Shown here: positions 1-8,878 of the stretch, piece by piece
Layout of the letters: each line of letters begins with the position of its first letter
Position numbering within the stretch: the stretch's first letter is position 1
NCBI GenBank assembly: GCA_945860085.1
Contig: CAMAPJ010000008.1
Span: 1 to 49,574 of the forward strand
Source: Synechococcus sp. UW140
GTDB taxonomy: Bacteria > Cyanobacteriota > Cyanobacteriia > PCC-6307 > Cyanobiaceae
Length of the DNA stretch: 49,574 bases
Direction: 5' to 3'
Made by a program: the position numbers and the translations under genes
The notes under the pieces: model-generated
Seen by the model: the letters and a program-made list of their open reading frames with translations, nothing else
Database searches by the model: none
Told to the model about the DNA's origin: nothing

Positions 1-30
1 ACTATTTCAAGGAGACGGCCTGCAAAATCT

Positions 31-1726
31 TTAGAATTTAATATTCAGACCAGCCCAGCCACCGCTTCCATAGTTCATGCCTCCACCAGTTGCAAAGTCA
101 CCCCTAACCTTCAAGGCCACCGAACTAGAAAGGTCAAGTGTGACAGCTGTAGAAGCCACAACTGCGTTACGACTTGCCATCTCGGAAGGCAAAGACAGGG
201 ATTGACCAATCATGGTGACTCTGGCGGTGTTGTCACCCACGACACCACGGTACATGTAACCCACCTGACCTTCGAGAACCATCGTAGTATCTTTGCCTAA
301 TGATGTTTTCATCGTTTTACGCGTGCCGATACCAATGAAGCTTTGACCAATCCCAACGCTGCGTCCATCGACATTGGCATTAGCTGCGCCCCCACCAGAT
401 TCGCCGTAGGCACTTAACCATTGCTGGGCGTAACGTAAGCGAGCTGTCGGAAAGAAGCTCCACCCACTCAGTTCACCTGCCTTAACCGTGACACCAACCT
501 CGGGAGACAGCCATAAGCCTTGGTAGGACGAGTTGGCGCTAGAATTGCCAAGGTACGCCAAGTTGTCGTATACGTAGCGCTGCTGCTGAAAACTCTGGCT
601 GCCCCCATTAAGAGCGAAGTCAACCGATACATCCTTCCAGCGTTTCTGACCGTAGATTCCCAGGAAAGCACCATCGCTTGTGTTGTTGAATGATTGCGCT
701 GTTCTACCGTCTGCGGTAAGACTGGATTTACCCGTATCCAGCCAGCAGGACAAAGGTAAGCCCCTTAGACTGCTTAATGTCGTAGCCAATGGCGACACCC
801 GAGAAGGTATAGTTTCGCTCCAAGGTTGCGTTGGCCGCTGCATAGCTTGATTTCATGTCAAAGCCTTTTACCCAGGCAGAGTTGGTGGTGTCTGTCCCAT
901 TGAAGCGACCAGGAATTAAGGATGAAATAGTACTGGTCATATCAGCTAGCGCGTCGGACGAGCTCGCAAGAATGGTGGGGTCATAGGTGGCAACTTGCTG
1001 CGTCGATAAGTTGGTGAACAGGGGGACGGGGCCAGAGCCAGCAAGGCTTATGTTTGTGCCTTCAAAGGAATACAGTTTTGAGTAGTTGGCGCCTGTGGTG
1101 ATATTTGCAATGCCGCTTGTGTCTAGGTTTATATTGCCGCCTAAAAAATTATTCAGAATGTTGAGTGTGTTGTCAGCGCCAGTGAAGGCAACTGCAAAGC
1201 CGTTCCTGCTAATTATGCTTCCTGAATTTGACACTGTATTGTTGTCGCCCCTAACGTAGATTCCGGCTGAAACTGAACCTGACACATTAATTGACCCCGT
1301 GTTTGAGATTGAATTTGAATCTCCTTCCGCCCAGATGCCATGGGCCAGGTCGCCTGTTGTGCTGATGTAGCCAGAGTTGTTGATGGTATTTGTGTCGCCA
1401 CCAGCATGGATTCCAGGCCCAAGATATCCTGATGTGCTTATGGAGCCATAGTTGGCGATGGTATTTGTGTTTCCAGTTGCACTGATTCCATATGTATTAA
1501 TTGCCGAAGTAGTTATTGATCCACTTGGGGCCACAATCAATGTGTCACCGCCATTAAGCTGAGGCAAAACAGGACCTTGTGTCGTGATTTCTTGCCCGGA
1601 ATTTGTTGTTTCCGCGGCCGTAGCGGCTTGACAAGTTAAGATGACTGCCGTAAGGAGGACGCTCTTGAGTAATGAATTGAGCTTTTCAAGAGTATTTTCG
1701 CTTTTTTATTGCCCCGACCTTAGCAT
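31..1726 (-). pseudogene. Classical (type Va) autotransporter, broken
   Basis: This reads as one surface autotransporter split into two frames. The upstream part (to 728) holds a passenger with about four 25-residue beta-helix repeats of the form GI-x-A-x-G-D-T-N-T-I-x-N-x-G-x-I. It then enters the barrel domain (from about SAWVKGF) and stops at a TAA at 728-730. The downstream part (31 to about 740) continues the barrel in another frame and ends in phenylalanine, as outer-membrane barrels do. Removing one base near 729 would join LLAGYG to KSSLTADG. Upstream, the frame stays open to 1705 and encodes a convincing signal peptide (LLKSVLLTAVILTCQAATA), but it has no ATG, GTG or TTG there. The nearest in-frame ATG (1724-1726) is followed after six codons by TAA (1706-1708). 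Two lesions point to a pseudogene. A sequencing error could explain the frameshift but not easily both. Confidence 0.7.
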
Positions 1727-2213
1727 GTTAGGTCATTGCTTGTAGGCCCTTCTCGTTTGACATTGTTGCGTCCTTTATCCAAAGATAGCCACCCCCCTCT
1801 GCAATCTCAGGGATTGGCGGCGTTTGATCGGTCGATCGCCACAAAGGTCGACTCGAGTATGGAACGCAGGGAATAGGATTGCTTCGCCCGTAGCAAATGA
1901 ATTTTCGATCTCATCTTAATCTGCTTATTAATAGATAATCTCTTCAACTCTTTTGGCTATTCTGTGGAAAGTCTGACATGCCTTTCTGTGATCTTAGGCA
2001 TGACCGGATCCAAGGCCCCGTGACAAAAAAGGCAAAGTGCAGACTGATGTTTCTTGTGGCTATTTGCGTCTCTGCGATCCGCCTTGAGTCGGGGGGTGAG
2101 CCCGTACTTGTCGGGAGGGCCATCGGCGTATCGGTCGCCCCAAGATCCTCATCGAGCCCAGTTGATCGGCCTGATTGATCGTCAGCCTAGGCGGGTGCTG
2201 GCTAGTCAGTCAG
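1727..2213. other. Intergenic stretch without a supported gene
   Basis: About 490 bases between the broken autotransporter and the c-di-GMP gene. A 66-codon plus-strand frame (1978-2178) is open, but its product is low in recognisable features and no ribosome binding site stands out, so I do not call it. The stretch is AT-richer near 1870-1960. No RNA gene was recognised. Confidence 0.5.
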
Positions 2214-2247
2214 GTCAGTGAAGCCCGCCAGCGCGGCCTTCACTGAC
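2214..2247 (-). terminator. Stem-loop overlapping the GGDEF-EAL stop codon
   Basis: A perfect 10-bp stem (2214-2223 pairing with 2238-2247) has a 14-base GC-rich loop. On the minus strand the first arm contains the TGA stop codon of the GGDEF-EAL gene. There is no run of T after the stem, so this is either an imperfect intrinsic terminator or an mRNA 3'-end stabiliser. Confidence 0.4.
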
Positions 2248-4048
2248 TCGGCGACAGGCCAGCCCAGGTGGTTTTCAGTAGTTGTTCGGTGTCAACGGCA
2301 TTCAGAGGCCGACCAAAGAGGTAGCCCTGGCCATATTCACAGCCTAGGTCTTTGAGGACGTCGAGCTGGTACTGGGTTTCAATCCCCTCCGCCACCACGG
2401 CCATGTTGAGGGCGCTGGCCATGTCAATCACGGCCTTGACGATCACACCGTCGCCATGGTCAACCGAAAGGCCATCGGTGAAGGAGCGATCAATCTTGAG
2501 AATCCCTACTTGGAGATTTTTCAGATAGCGAAGCGATGAGTAGCCCGTCCCAAAATCATCAATCGCCATTCGCACGCCAAGCTTTTCAAGCTTGTGGATG
2601 CAGGTTGTCGCCAGGTCGATGTCGTCAATTAGGGCCGTTTCGGTAATTTCTAGATAGAGATTTGCAGGTTGCACCTGATGGGATCTGATCGCGCTAGCTA
2701 CCCGATCGGAGAGGGCGACATCGAGCAGGCTGCGAGCGGAAACATTGACAGATATGGTGAGGAGTTTCTCGGGGCATACAAGATTCCACTGGGTAATTTT
2801 ACTGCAAGCTTTTTCAAGAATCTGGGCATCCAGTTCAACAATTAAACCGGTTTCTTCTGCTATGGGGATGAAATCAATCGGGCTGAGCATGCCCTGTTGT
2901 GGATGGATCCAGCGGACCAGGGCCTCAAAACCACTGATCCGATTGGTCCAAAGTTCCATGATGGGTTGGAAATAGCATTCCAGCTCACCATTGGCCAGGG
3001 CGCGCCGCAGCTCAGACTCCATCGAGGTGCGTTGCTGGGCCGATTCCCGCATGCCGTGGTCGAAGTTGATCACGCAATGGCGCCCCTTTTGCTTCGCCTC
3101 ATACATGGCCAGGTCGGCATTCTCCAGGAGGGAATCGGCCGTGTCCCGGCCATTGGCGTAGGCCAGGCCGATGGAAGCGGAATGGGAGAGGAGCCGCCCA
3201 CCTAAATTGATCGGAATGCTGATTTCAGCAATGATCCGTTCGGCCAGTTTCAAGGCCTGATAGGCCAGGTCATAGCGACAGACCACGATGAATTCATCAC
3301 CGGCTAGGCGGGCCAGGATGTCCTGGGGCCCGACTAGTTGCCGCAGAATCCGCGCCACCGTGATCAAAAACTGGTCACCGGCCACATGACCATAGGCATC
3401 ATTCACATTTTTAAAACGGTCCAGATCGATAAATAGAACCGCAATCACCGTTTCCGCCTGGGGCTGCTGTTGGGCCTGCTTCAGCCAAAGATTGAGATGC
3501 TCCAGGGCCATCTCCCGGTTTGGCAAGCCCGTGAGACTGTCATGGGTGGCCCGGATCACAGCAGCCCCATGGGCCTGGCGTTCCGCCAGCAGGGCATTCC
3601 AGCTCCTGGTTCCGAGCTGGATCGTGCGGCCCAAGGCCGCCAGGAGGTCCTGTTCGCCGGGGTTGAACGGCTGGCCGAGGCGACCGACCACCAGCTGCTC
3701 CTGCTCGTCCAGGTCAAGCCAGATGATTTGAGCTGGCCCCATGGCCAGGTCGATGGTCTCGGGCTGGTGCGCTCTGGCCTCTATGAGCACAGCACGATCT
3801 AAAGGAATGAGCCCCAGGGAATCGCGAATCTGCCCTTGAGCGAACATCACCACCATCTGGGCCCCTAGGGCGTTTGCCACTTGGTCGAGGGCATTGACGA
3901 CGGGGTGGCCAAGGTCTGGATCGAAAAGTGCGATCAGCTTGATCAGATGATCTAGGGACCTAGCCAGCTCCGTCACGGCAAGCTCAGGTTTAGGAACTCC
4001 GAGCTTGAAGTCACTATTGGTTGTAGCGACGACCTCATGGAGGGACAC
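2240..4048 (-). CDS. Diguanylate cyclase/phosphodiesterase (GAF-like, GGDEF and EAL domains)
   Basis: This 602-residue cytosolic protein makes and/or degrades the second messenger c-di-GMP. Residues about 40-150 look like a GAF-type sensor. The GGDEF domain starts near HDSLTGLPNRE (about 169) and its signature reads LAGDEF (248-253), with Ala in place of the first Gly. The inhibitory RxxD site has lost its Arg: GPQD at 240-243. The EAL domain follows, with EAL at 375-377, then ITETALIDD and DDFGTGYSSL, which are typical of active phosphodiesterases. No membrane segment or signal peptide is seen. The gene stands alone between two intergenic stretches. I infer that both activities are possible, with cyclase product inhibition lost. 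Which activity dominates cannot be read from the sequence. Confidence 0.93.
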   Translation of the reverse strand: MSLHEVVATTNSDFKLGVPKPELAVTELARSLDHLIKLIALFDPDLGHPVVNALDQVANALGAQMVVMFAQGQIRDSLGLIPLDRAVLIEARAHQPETIDLAMGPAQIIWLDLDEQEQLVVGRLGQPFNPGEQDLLAALGRTIQLGTRSWNALLAERQAHGAAVIRATHDSLTGLPNREMALEHLNLWLKQAQQQPQAETVIAVLFIDLDRFKNVNDAYGHVAGDQFLITVARILRQLVGPQDILARLAGDEFIVVCRYDLAYQALKLAERIIAEISIPINLGGRLLSHSASIGLAYANGRDTADSLLENADLAMYEAKQKGRHCVINFDHGMRESAQQRTSMESELRRALANGELECYFQPIMELWTNRISGFEALVRWIHPQQGMLSPIDFIPIAEETGLIVELDAQILEKACSKITQWNLVCPEKLLTISVNVSARSLLDVALSDRVASAIRSHQVQPANLYLEITETALIDDIDLATTCIHKLEKLGVRMAIDDFGTGYSSLRYLKNLQVGILKIDRSFTDGLSVDHGDGVIVKAVIDMASALNMAVVAEGIETQYQLDVLKDLGCEYGQGYLFGRPLNAVDTEQLLKTTWAGLSPSQ

Positions 4049-4540
4049 GGCTTCAAGAGTAGGGGTAAGGGTGGCTTAACTAGCAATTATTTTCTTAACA
4101 CTAGCCCATAAAGGGCCCCCATTGTCAAGGTTTTGCGCGGCTCGCTCTCCAGGGGCTTTGCCGAGCTTTGCGGGCAAAAGCCTTGAGCTGACTACGGTTT
4201 GCATTGGGTTCATATTTGATGGGGCAGCCTCCTTCCCCATGGTTCAGTAGTCAGATGACTGGCAATTACGGAATGCTCTTTATAGGGGCGAGCATGAGGC
4301 GATGTCAGGTCAATCTAGCCACGTGTGACTTCTTGCAAAATTCGCAATAAGCTCAAGGCGATCGAAAGGATTGCGTTCTTGTTCTTCCTTCCTGGCTGGC
4401 AGGTGGCTCACTGTCGCCAATCGTCCCTCCCGCCGCCATCTCCAATCCCCCTCTTTGCCCGCTCTTCCAGCGCCTCCTTACTTCGCCACGCCTGCCCGCT
4501 TGGAATCGGCCCTATTCAGGCGCCCAGAGGTCCAGGTCGC
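4049..4540. other. Intergenic stretch without a supported gene
   Basis: About 490 bases between the start of the c-di-GMP gene and the end of the DUF2103 gene. Plus-strand open frames overlap here (4325-4793), but they are antisense to the DUF2103 gene and have no family resemblance. The part next to 4049 should hold the promoter of the GGDEF-EAL gene. I see no clear box or RNA gene. Confidence 0.45.
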
Positions 4541-4822
4541 TCAGTCGCCGTTGATCAGGGCATTAACCGCGCTTTGCAGTGCCTCCCGATCGAGGGTGGT
4601 GGTGAGAAATACCTCTTGGGCCGAACTGCCGCGGCGTGCCACCAGCTTCCAGCCGCCGATCAGGGGCGCCGAGACCCGTAGGCGCAGGCCAGTGCAGCGA
4701 CCCCGCACCCGGCTGATGACCGCTGGCGTGATCGTGTCCACCTGGGGATGGAGCGCCAGCTTGCGCAGCAAAGGGATCAGGCCCTCCACATAGGTGCTGT
4801 GGGTGATGACCACCCGACCCAT
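4541..4822 (-). CDS. DUF2103 family protein (predicted metal-binding)
   Basis: A 93-residue protein beginning MGRVVITHSTYVEGLIPLLRK. The THST segment, the Arg-Gly-Arg run (SRVRGRCTGLRLRV) and the overall length match the small cyanobacterial DUF2103 family, often annotated as a predicted metal-binding protein. The biochemical role is unknown. It lies 47 bp downstream of clpS on the same strand, so the two may be co-transcribed. No signal peptide or membrane segment is present. Confidence 0.75.
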   Translation of the reverse strand: MGRVVITHSTYVEGLIPLLRKLALHPQVDTITPAVISRVRGRCTGLRLRVSAPLIGGWKLVARRGSSAQEVFLTTTLDREALQSAVNALINGD

Positions 4823-4869
4823 CGCCGCGATCCCGCAGGGAAGGCAAATCTAGGAAGATCGGCAGCGGC

Positions 4870-5205
4870 TTAGACGTGCTCCAGGGGCGCCATGGTTAGG
4901 CCTTCGGCGGCTAGAAGCTGGTGGTAGTGCTCCGCCTGTTCAAACGGGCCGCTCCAGGCCACCGCTGATCCCTGGGTGTCGATGCGGTGGGCCAGTTGCC
5001 AGGCCCGGTCTGGATCCATGCCGGGGATGTGGCGCAGGAGGCACTCCACCACGTGTTGATAGGTATTGAAGTCGTCATCGAGAACAATGACCCGGGCCTG
5101 GGGATAGGGCTGCTGCTGGCTAAGGCTCACCTTGCCCGGCCTGGCCTGGGGCGCCGTTTCCGGGGGCAGCACGGGTGTGCTGGTGAGGGCAGGAGTGCTG
5201 GTCAT
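4870..5205 (-). CDS. clpS: ATP-dependent Clp protease adaptor ClpS
   Basis: This 111-residue N-recognin delivers substrates with bulky N-terminal residues to the ClpC/ClpAP chaperone-protease in the cytosol. The ClpS core [25 protein letters not shown] shows the acidic DDDFN loop and the His of the second helix that bind the substrate N-terminus. The Pro/Ala-rich N-terminal tail of about 30 residues is usual for the family. It is divergent from petN, with a gap of 66 bp that must hold both promoters. clpP of the same proteolytic system lies about 2.8 kb away. Confidence 0.93.
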   Translation of the reverse strand: MTSTPALTSTPVLPPETAPQARPGKVSLSQQQPYPQARVIVLDDDFNTYQHVVECLLRHIPGMDPDRAWQLAHRIDTQGSAVAWSGPFEQAEHYHQLLAAEGLTMAPLEHV

Positions 5206-5271
5206 GGCCCAGATTGCTTAGACAGGGCGGGGGCAAGCCTAGGTACACTGGACCCACCTTCAGAAACTCCC

Positions 5272-5373
5272 ATGCTGATCACCTTGGGTTGGGCCGCCCT
5301 GGCTGCCACCTTCACCTTCTCGATCGCCATGGTGGTCTGGGGACGCAATGGCGACGGCACCCTCAATTTCTGA
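5272..5373 (+). CDS. petN: Cytochrome b6f complex subunit VIII (PetN)
   Basis: A 33-residue single-span thylakoid membrane protein beginning [20 protein letters not shown] and ending [13 protein letters not shown]. The WGRNGDG tail is the PetN signature. PetN is a small, essential peripheral helix of the cytochrome b6f complex linking photosystems II and I. The start is the only ATG that gives the family length. It is divergent from clpS. Confidence 0.95.
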   Translation: MLITLGWAALAATFTFSIAMVVWGRNGDGTLNF

Positions 5374-5406
5374 GCCTTGCCTGAGTTTTCCTTAAGTACT
5401 GCAACC

Positions 5407-5526
5407 GTGTTGGCGGCAACGGCAAGCCTGTTGCTCGTTTTCGTCAGTGGTGGAGTGCTGTATCTATCCACGATCGAATGGCGGGATCGGCGGCGGCGTC
5501 AGGCGGCTCCCCTCCGCCGACGGTGA
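5407..5526 (+). CDS. Small single-span membrane protein
   Basis: A 39-residue frame from a GTG, just downstream of petN: a hydrophobic segment (ASLLLVFVSGGVLYLS) followed by a very basic tail (EWRDRRRRQAAPLRRR). The positive-inside rule puts the C-terminus in the cytosol. The start is uncertain: the frame is open back to a TTG at 5377, which would add ten residues. I have the impression of similar small proteins near petN in other picocyanobacteria but could not check this. Function unknown. Confidence 0.55.
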   Translation: MLAATASLLLVFVSGGVLYLSTIEWRDRRRRQAAPLRRR

Positions 5527-5599
5527 CCGGCTCAGATTCGAGCTTTCAGGCACTCCAGGCCGGGCCGCTGTTTTGGCTAAAAAGGCCTCGGTGGGCTAA

Positions 5600-7111
5600 G
5601 TGATGTCGTCTTCACGACTGCGGCCTCCTTTGCTAGCCACGGGGCTGACCCTGGCCCTGCTGCTGCTTGGTCCCGGCTGGTGGTTGTGGCATAGCCCGCG
5701 GCGTCACGCCTCGGGCCTTGAACGTCTTGCCGCCAGCGCTGCCCTGCTTCAAAGTTTTCGCAGCGAGGGTCTGCAAATGCCCCCCTCCCTGTGGCGCAAA
5801 CGCCTGGGAACGCGCTTGGCCGACCAGCTCTGGGCCCGTCGTTCTGGGTTCTGGTGGCAGTTCTGGGGTGGCCATGGTGATGGGGCCGAATTCCTGGTTT
5901 TGTCGGCAGAGGCCTTTAGGGGCGGCAAGCCGCTGCCGCTCCCCCCCCAAGCCCTTGAGGTCGACGATTTGGTCGTGATGGCGGCCGATCCGCTCAATCG
6001 CCAGTGGCTGCAGGAGCAGCTGCGCTTGAAATTTGCCCCGCCCCAGGGCTTGCAGCTTCACTGCCTTAACCAGCTCAGGAGCTCTGAAACGGTCTATTGG
6101 AGCGGACCCACCCTCGGCGAGCTGCTGGGTCCGCTGACACCGTTGTTTCTGCCCTTCCAGCAGGGTTGCTTTGCGCTATCGAGTCAGGGCCAGGCCTTGA
6201 TCTGGCAGGGAGAGGCCACTCCCCTTGGGGCAACCTCGAAGCGGACTGCGGCTGCCGTTCAACCTGACGGGCTGGCCACGCCCTGGGGTCCCCAAGCCCT
6301 GTTGCTGCTTCAAGGGGGACGGCTGGCCCCTCTAGTGGACGGACTGCTGGGTAGCCGCCTGGTCAGTGAGTCCCTGCAAAAACACTATGGCCTGGGCCCC
6401 GCCCAGCTGGGGATGCTCCGGCAGGCGCCTTTCCGGCTGCGGCTCAGGCCCCAGCCCCAGGGTCCCTATCAGGCCAGTCTGGAGTTGCAGCTGGCCATCA
6501 AAGCCAACCCATCCGACTGGCAGGCCCTGCTTTCTGGCCTGCGTAAGGGCTTGCTTGCCCAAGGACTGGAGGAACAGGAAGCTGCCAGACCCCAGTGGCA
6601 ACGCCTTGGCATGGCTGAGCGCTTCAGTGCCAGCACCTGGCAGCGTGGCGGCGGCAAGATTGCTGAGGGCACTACTTTAGGCAGCACGGCTGCTGACGGC
6701 ACGGCTGCTGACGGCACGGCGGCTGATACCAAGGTCGTTGGCGGCTGGCGCTGGCTGTACCGGCGCCCGGAATCTGCCAAGGTCCAAAAGAGCTCGCTCC
6801 AAAACAGCTCACTCCAAAACAGCCAGGGCCAACCCGAGGGGCTGCTGCTTTTCCTCGGCCCTCCGCCCCATCCGGCTTCAGCTACTGCAGCAAGCTTCGC
6901 CCCAGGAGAACCGATCCAGGTTCAGTCCGATCAGCTCAGCCTCTGGGCCCAACCCCAGGCCCTGGCCCGGCTCGGTCTCTGGCCCCCCGGCCTCCCCCCC
7001 TTGCTGAAGCGGTCCAGATCCCTGCAGATCGGGGCTAGGGCCCTAGACGCTGCTGGCTGGTCATCAGGCAGCTCAGCCAGCCGGCTGTCCGGACGGCTGG
7101 AGTTGAACTGA
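5600..7111 (+). CDS. Large exported or membrane-anchored protein of unknown function
   Basis: A 503-residue product with an N-terminal hydrophobic segment (LLATGLTLALLLLGPGWWLW, about 10-30), either a signal peptide or an anchor, leaving most of the chain outside the cytosol or in the lumen. The body is rich in Leu, Gln, Pro and Gly without catalytic motifs I recognise. Around residues 360-410 two short tandem repeats occur: 15-bp units at 6683-6727 giving AADGT repeats, and two 15-bp units at 6791-6820 giving SSLQN repeats. These mark a variable linker between two better-composed segments. There is no tight operon link to its neighbours. I do not recognise the family. Confidence 0.7.
   Translation: MMSSSRLRPPLLATGLTLALLLLGPGWWLWHSPRRHASGLERLAASAALLQSFRSEGLQMPPSLWRKRLGTRLADQLWARRSGFWWQFWGGHGDGAEFLVLSAEAFRGGKPLPLPPQALEVDDLVVMAADPLNRQWLQEQLRLKFAPPQGLQLHCLNQLRSSETVYWSGPTLGELLGPLTPLFLPFQQGCFALSSQGQALIWQGEATPLGATSKRTAAAVQPDGLATPWGPQALLLLQGGRLAPLVDGLLGSRLVSESLQKHYGLGPAQLGMLRQAPFRLRLRPQPQGPYQASLELQLAIKANPSDWQALLSGLRKGLLAQGLEEQEAARPQWQRLGMAERFSASTWQRGGGKIAEGTTLGSTAADGTAADGTAADTKVVGGWRWLYRRPESAKVQKSSLQNSSLQNSQGQPEGLLLFLGPPPHPASATAASFAPGEPIQVQSDQLSLWAQPQALARLGLWPPGLPPLLKRSRSLQIGARALDAAGWSSGSSASRLSGRLELN
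6683..6820 (+). repeat. Two short tandem repeats (15-bp units) inside the 503-residue gene
   Basis: Three copies of a 15-bp unit (ggcacggctgctgac and variants) lie at 6683-6727, and two copies of a different 15-bp unit (agctcactccaaaac, one mismatch) at 6791-6820. Because the unit is a multiple of three, copy-number change would lengthen or shorten the protein linker without a frameshift. Confidence 0.8.
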
Positions 7112-7209
7112 CCCTGGAGATTTGATCGACGCGCCGTAGTCCAGGGATCGTGGTGATCGGCTAGGAACGACGCGATCTGAGCTCTCTGGCCATGACGGCC
7201 TGGGGCTGT

Positions 7210-7947
7210 TCAGCCGGGGCTAGAGCTGGACTCGCCATCAGCCGTGGTTGGTGGAACCGGAGCTGCCGCAGCTGGCTGGGCGGCGATCTCCAGTTGGCGT
7301 TCGCGGCGGCGCCGGTCGGCGGCCACGGTTTCCTCCATCAGCTCCACCGCCTGGGCCATCTTCTCGACATTGGTGGCATAGAGGCTCAGGTCCTTGTCGA
7401 GGCGCGACTTGAGCAGGCCCATGGCCTCGCCGATTTCGTGGGCGGACTGCCTAAGGGCGGCGGGCTCGACCGCATCGGCGCCAGCGGCCTTTTGCAGCAG
7501 GGTCAGGAGTCCCACCGCCGCCAGGCGTGAGTAATGGAAACCAGGTTGCTTGACGGCGCTGAGCACCTCGGCAATCGGAGCTGGAGCGCCTTCACCGCCG
7601 CTGCTCAGCCAGCCACTGACTTCCTCAAGGCTGTGGTGCCCCAAGGCATCGACCATTGTTTGGCGTTGCCGCTCCAGCTCGGCGGCCGAAAAGTCGGAGG
7701 AACCGCAGAGGGCCTCAAACAGGGGCTGACGCTGGTCTTGAGGTCTGTAGCCCTTGGAAAAGCTCTCGAACACCTGGATCAGCCCCACGGCGAACAGGCC
7801 TTCGGAGCGAAACCCCTTCTGATGGCTCAATAGGTGCAGTTCCACCAGCAGCTCATCGACCATGCGGCGATAGAGCGGCGCGATCACGAAGGGGAAGGCG
7901 CGATGGAAAGCGCGCTTGCTGTCAGCGACGGTGAGGCAGGCGCCCAC
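7210..7947 (-). CDS. thf1: Photosystem II biogenesis protein Psb29/Thf1
   Basis: A 245-residue homologue of Thylakoid formation 1 / Psb29, required for photosystem II assembly and for stabilising thylakoid FtsH complexes. The start [37 protein letters not shown] and the following [19 protein letters not shown] are family signatures. The C-terminal third is a predicted coiled coil ([36 protein letters not shown]) followed by an Ala/Pro tail. The start is a GTG at 7947. It is divergent from clpP, with about 100 bp between starts. Finding it two genes from an ftsH fits the known Thf1-FtsH functional link. Confidence 0.9.
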   Translation of the reverse strand: MGACLTVADSKRAFHRAFPFVIAPLYRRMVDELLVELHLLSHQKGFRSEGLFAVGLIQVFESFSKGYRPQDQRQPLFEALCGSSDFSAAELERQRQTMVDALGHHSLEEVSGWLSSGGEGAPAPIAEVLSAVKQPGFHYSRLAAVGLLTLLQKAAGADAVEPAALRQSAHEIGEAMGLLKSRLDKDLSLYATNVEKMAQAVELMEETVAADRRRRERQLEIAAQPAAAAPVPPTTADGESSSSPG

Positions 7948-8047
7948 TCAATTCAGGCCAGGGTCAAACGACCATAGCGCCGCCCCACTCCTGGCGATGG
8001 GTGATCCGGGCTCAGTAGGATCAAGCCTGGAAGTCCCTAGTGAGCCG

Positions 8048-8638
8048 ATGATCCCGATCGTGATCGAAGAGTCCGGGCGGGGTGAGCGCGCCTTCGACAT
8101 CTATTCGCGCCTGCTGCGCGAGCGGATCGTCTTCCTCGGGGAAACGGTGACGGCGGAGTCGGCCAACCGGATCGTGGCCCAGTTGCTGTTCCTCGAAGCC
8201 GAGGATCCCGAGAAGGACATTTTCCTCTATATCAATTCCCCCGGTGGCTCCGTCTATGACGGCCTCGGCATCTTTGACACCATGCAGCACATCAAGCCCG
8301 ATGTGCAGACCGTCTGTCTGGGACTGGCAGCCAGCATGGGTGCTTTCCTGCTTTGCGCTGGCACTAAGGGCAAACGCAGCAGCCTGACCCATTCGCGCAT
8401 CATGATCCACCAGCCCCTAGGCGGCGCCCGGGGCCAGGCCAGCGACATCCGTATTCAGGCCGACGAGATTCTCTATCTCAAGGACAAGCTCAACAGGGAG
8501 CTGGCTGATCGCACCGGCCAGCCCCTCGAGCGCATCCAGCAGGACACGGATCGGGACTTCTTCATGTCGCCCCAGGAAGCGATCGGCTACGGCCTGATCG
8601 ACAAGGTGATTGAGAAGCGGCCAATCCGTCCACTCTGA
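8048..8638 (+). CDS. clpP: ATP-dependent Clp protease proteolytic subunit
   Basis: A 196-residue serine peptidase forming the barrel chamber of the Clp protease. The catalytic triad is visible: Ser96 in GLAASMGAF, His121 in RIMIHQP and Asp170 in TDRDFF. The oxyanion loop is [11 protein letters not shown] chose the ATG at 8048 ([19 protein letters not shown]) because family members start exactly there. The frame stays open upstream to 7916 but would overlap psb29. A strong perfect hairpin terminator follows directly. Confidence 0.96.
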   Translation: MIPIVIEESGRGERAFDIYSRLLRERIVFLGETVTAESANRIVAQLLFLEAEDPEKDIFLYINSPGGSVYDGLGIFDTMQHIKPDVQTVCLGLAASMGAFLLCAGTKGKRSSLTHSRIMIHQPLGGARGQASDIRIQADEILYLKDKLNRELADRTGQPLERIQQDTDRDFFMSPQEAIGYGLIDKVIEKRPIRPL

Positions 8639-8652
8639 CTGGAAGCTTGTTG

Positions 8653-8703
8653 AAGGCCCTGTTGTGAAGCGCGCCTGCGCTGATTCACAACAGGGCCTTT
8701 CTT
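8653..8703 (+). terminator. Rho-independent terminator of clpP
   Basis: A perfect 16-bp stem (8653-8668 with 8684-8699) with a 15-base loop, followed by a T-rich tail (tttctt). It lies 15 bp after the clpP stop codon. Confidence 0.9.
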
Positions 8704-8787
8704 GCCGGGCTCATGGGGCCTTTAGGTGCGCCTGGTTTTGCTCAGTTGATCCAGGCAGCGCACCCCTAGATGGTTGAGAGATCCAGT

Positions 8788-8832
8788 AAAAAGGCCTGTC
8801 CTGATAATTTCAGGGCAGGCCTTTTGATTTTT
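8788..8832. terminator. Bidirectional terminator between clpP and ftsH
   Basis: A stem of about 15 bp with one mismatch (AAAAGGCCTG.. pairing with ..CAGGCCTTTT), flanked by A-runs on the left and T-runs on the right, so it can terminate transcription from both strands. It sits 46 bp beyond the ftsH stop and mainly serves ftsH, since clpP already has its own hairpin. Confidence 0.85.
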
Positions 8833-8878
8833 GATGACTAAGAGCTGCAGGTCAGCTGGAGGCTGACCCTTTGGAGTA

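Noticed and set aside
1978-2178. 66-codon plus-strand open frame
   Set aside because: No recognisable composition, no ribosome binding site and no family likeness; probably chance.
4325-4793. Two overlapping plus-strand frames opposite the DUF2103 gene
   Set aside because: Pro/Arg/Ser-rich products typical of GC-rich antisense frames; the minus-strand DUF2103 gene explains the sequence.
7916-8047. N-terminal extension of clpP
   Set aside because: Open in frame but overlaps psb29 and lacks family similarity; ClpP proteins begin at MIPIVIEES.
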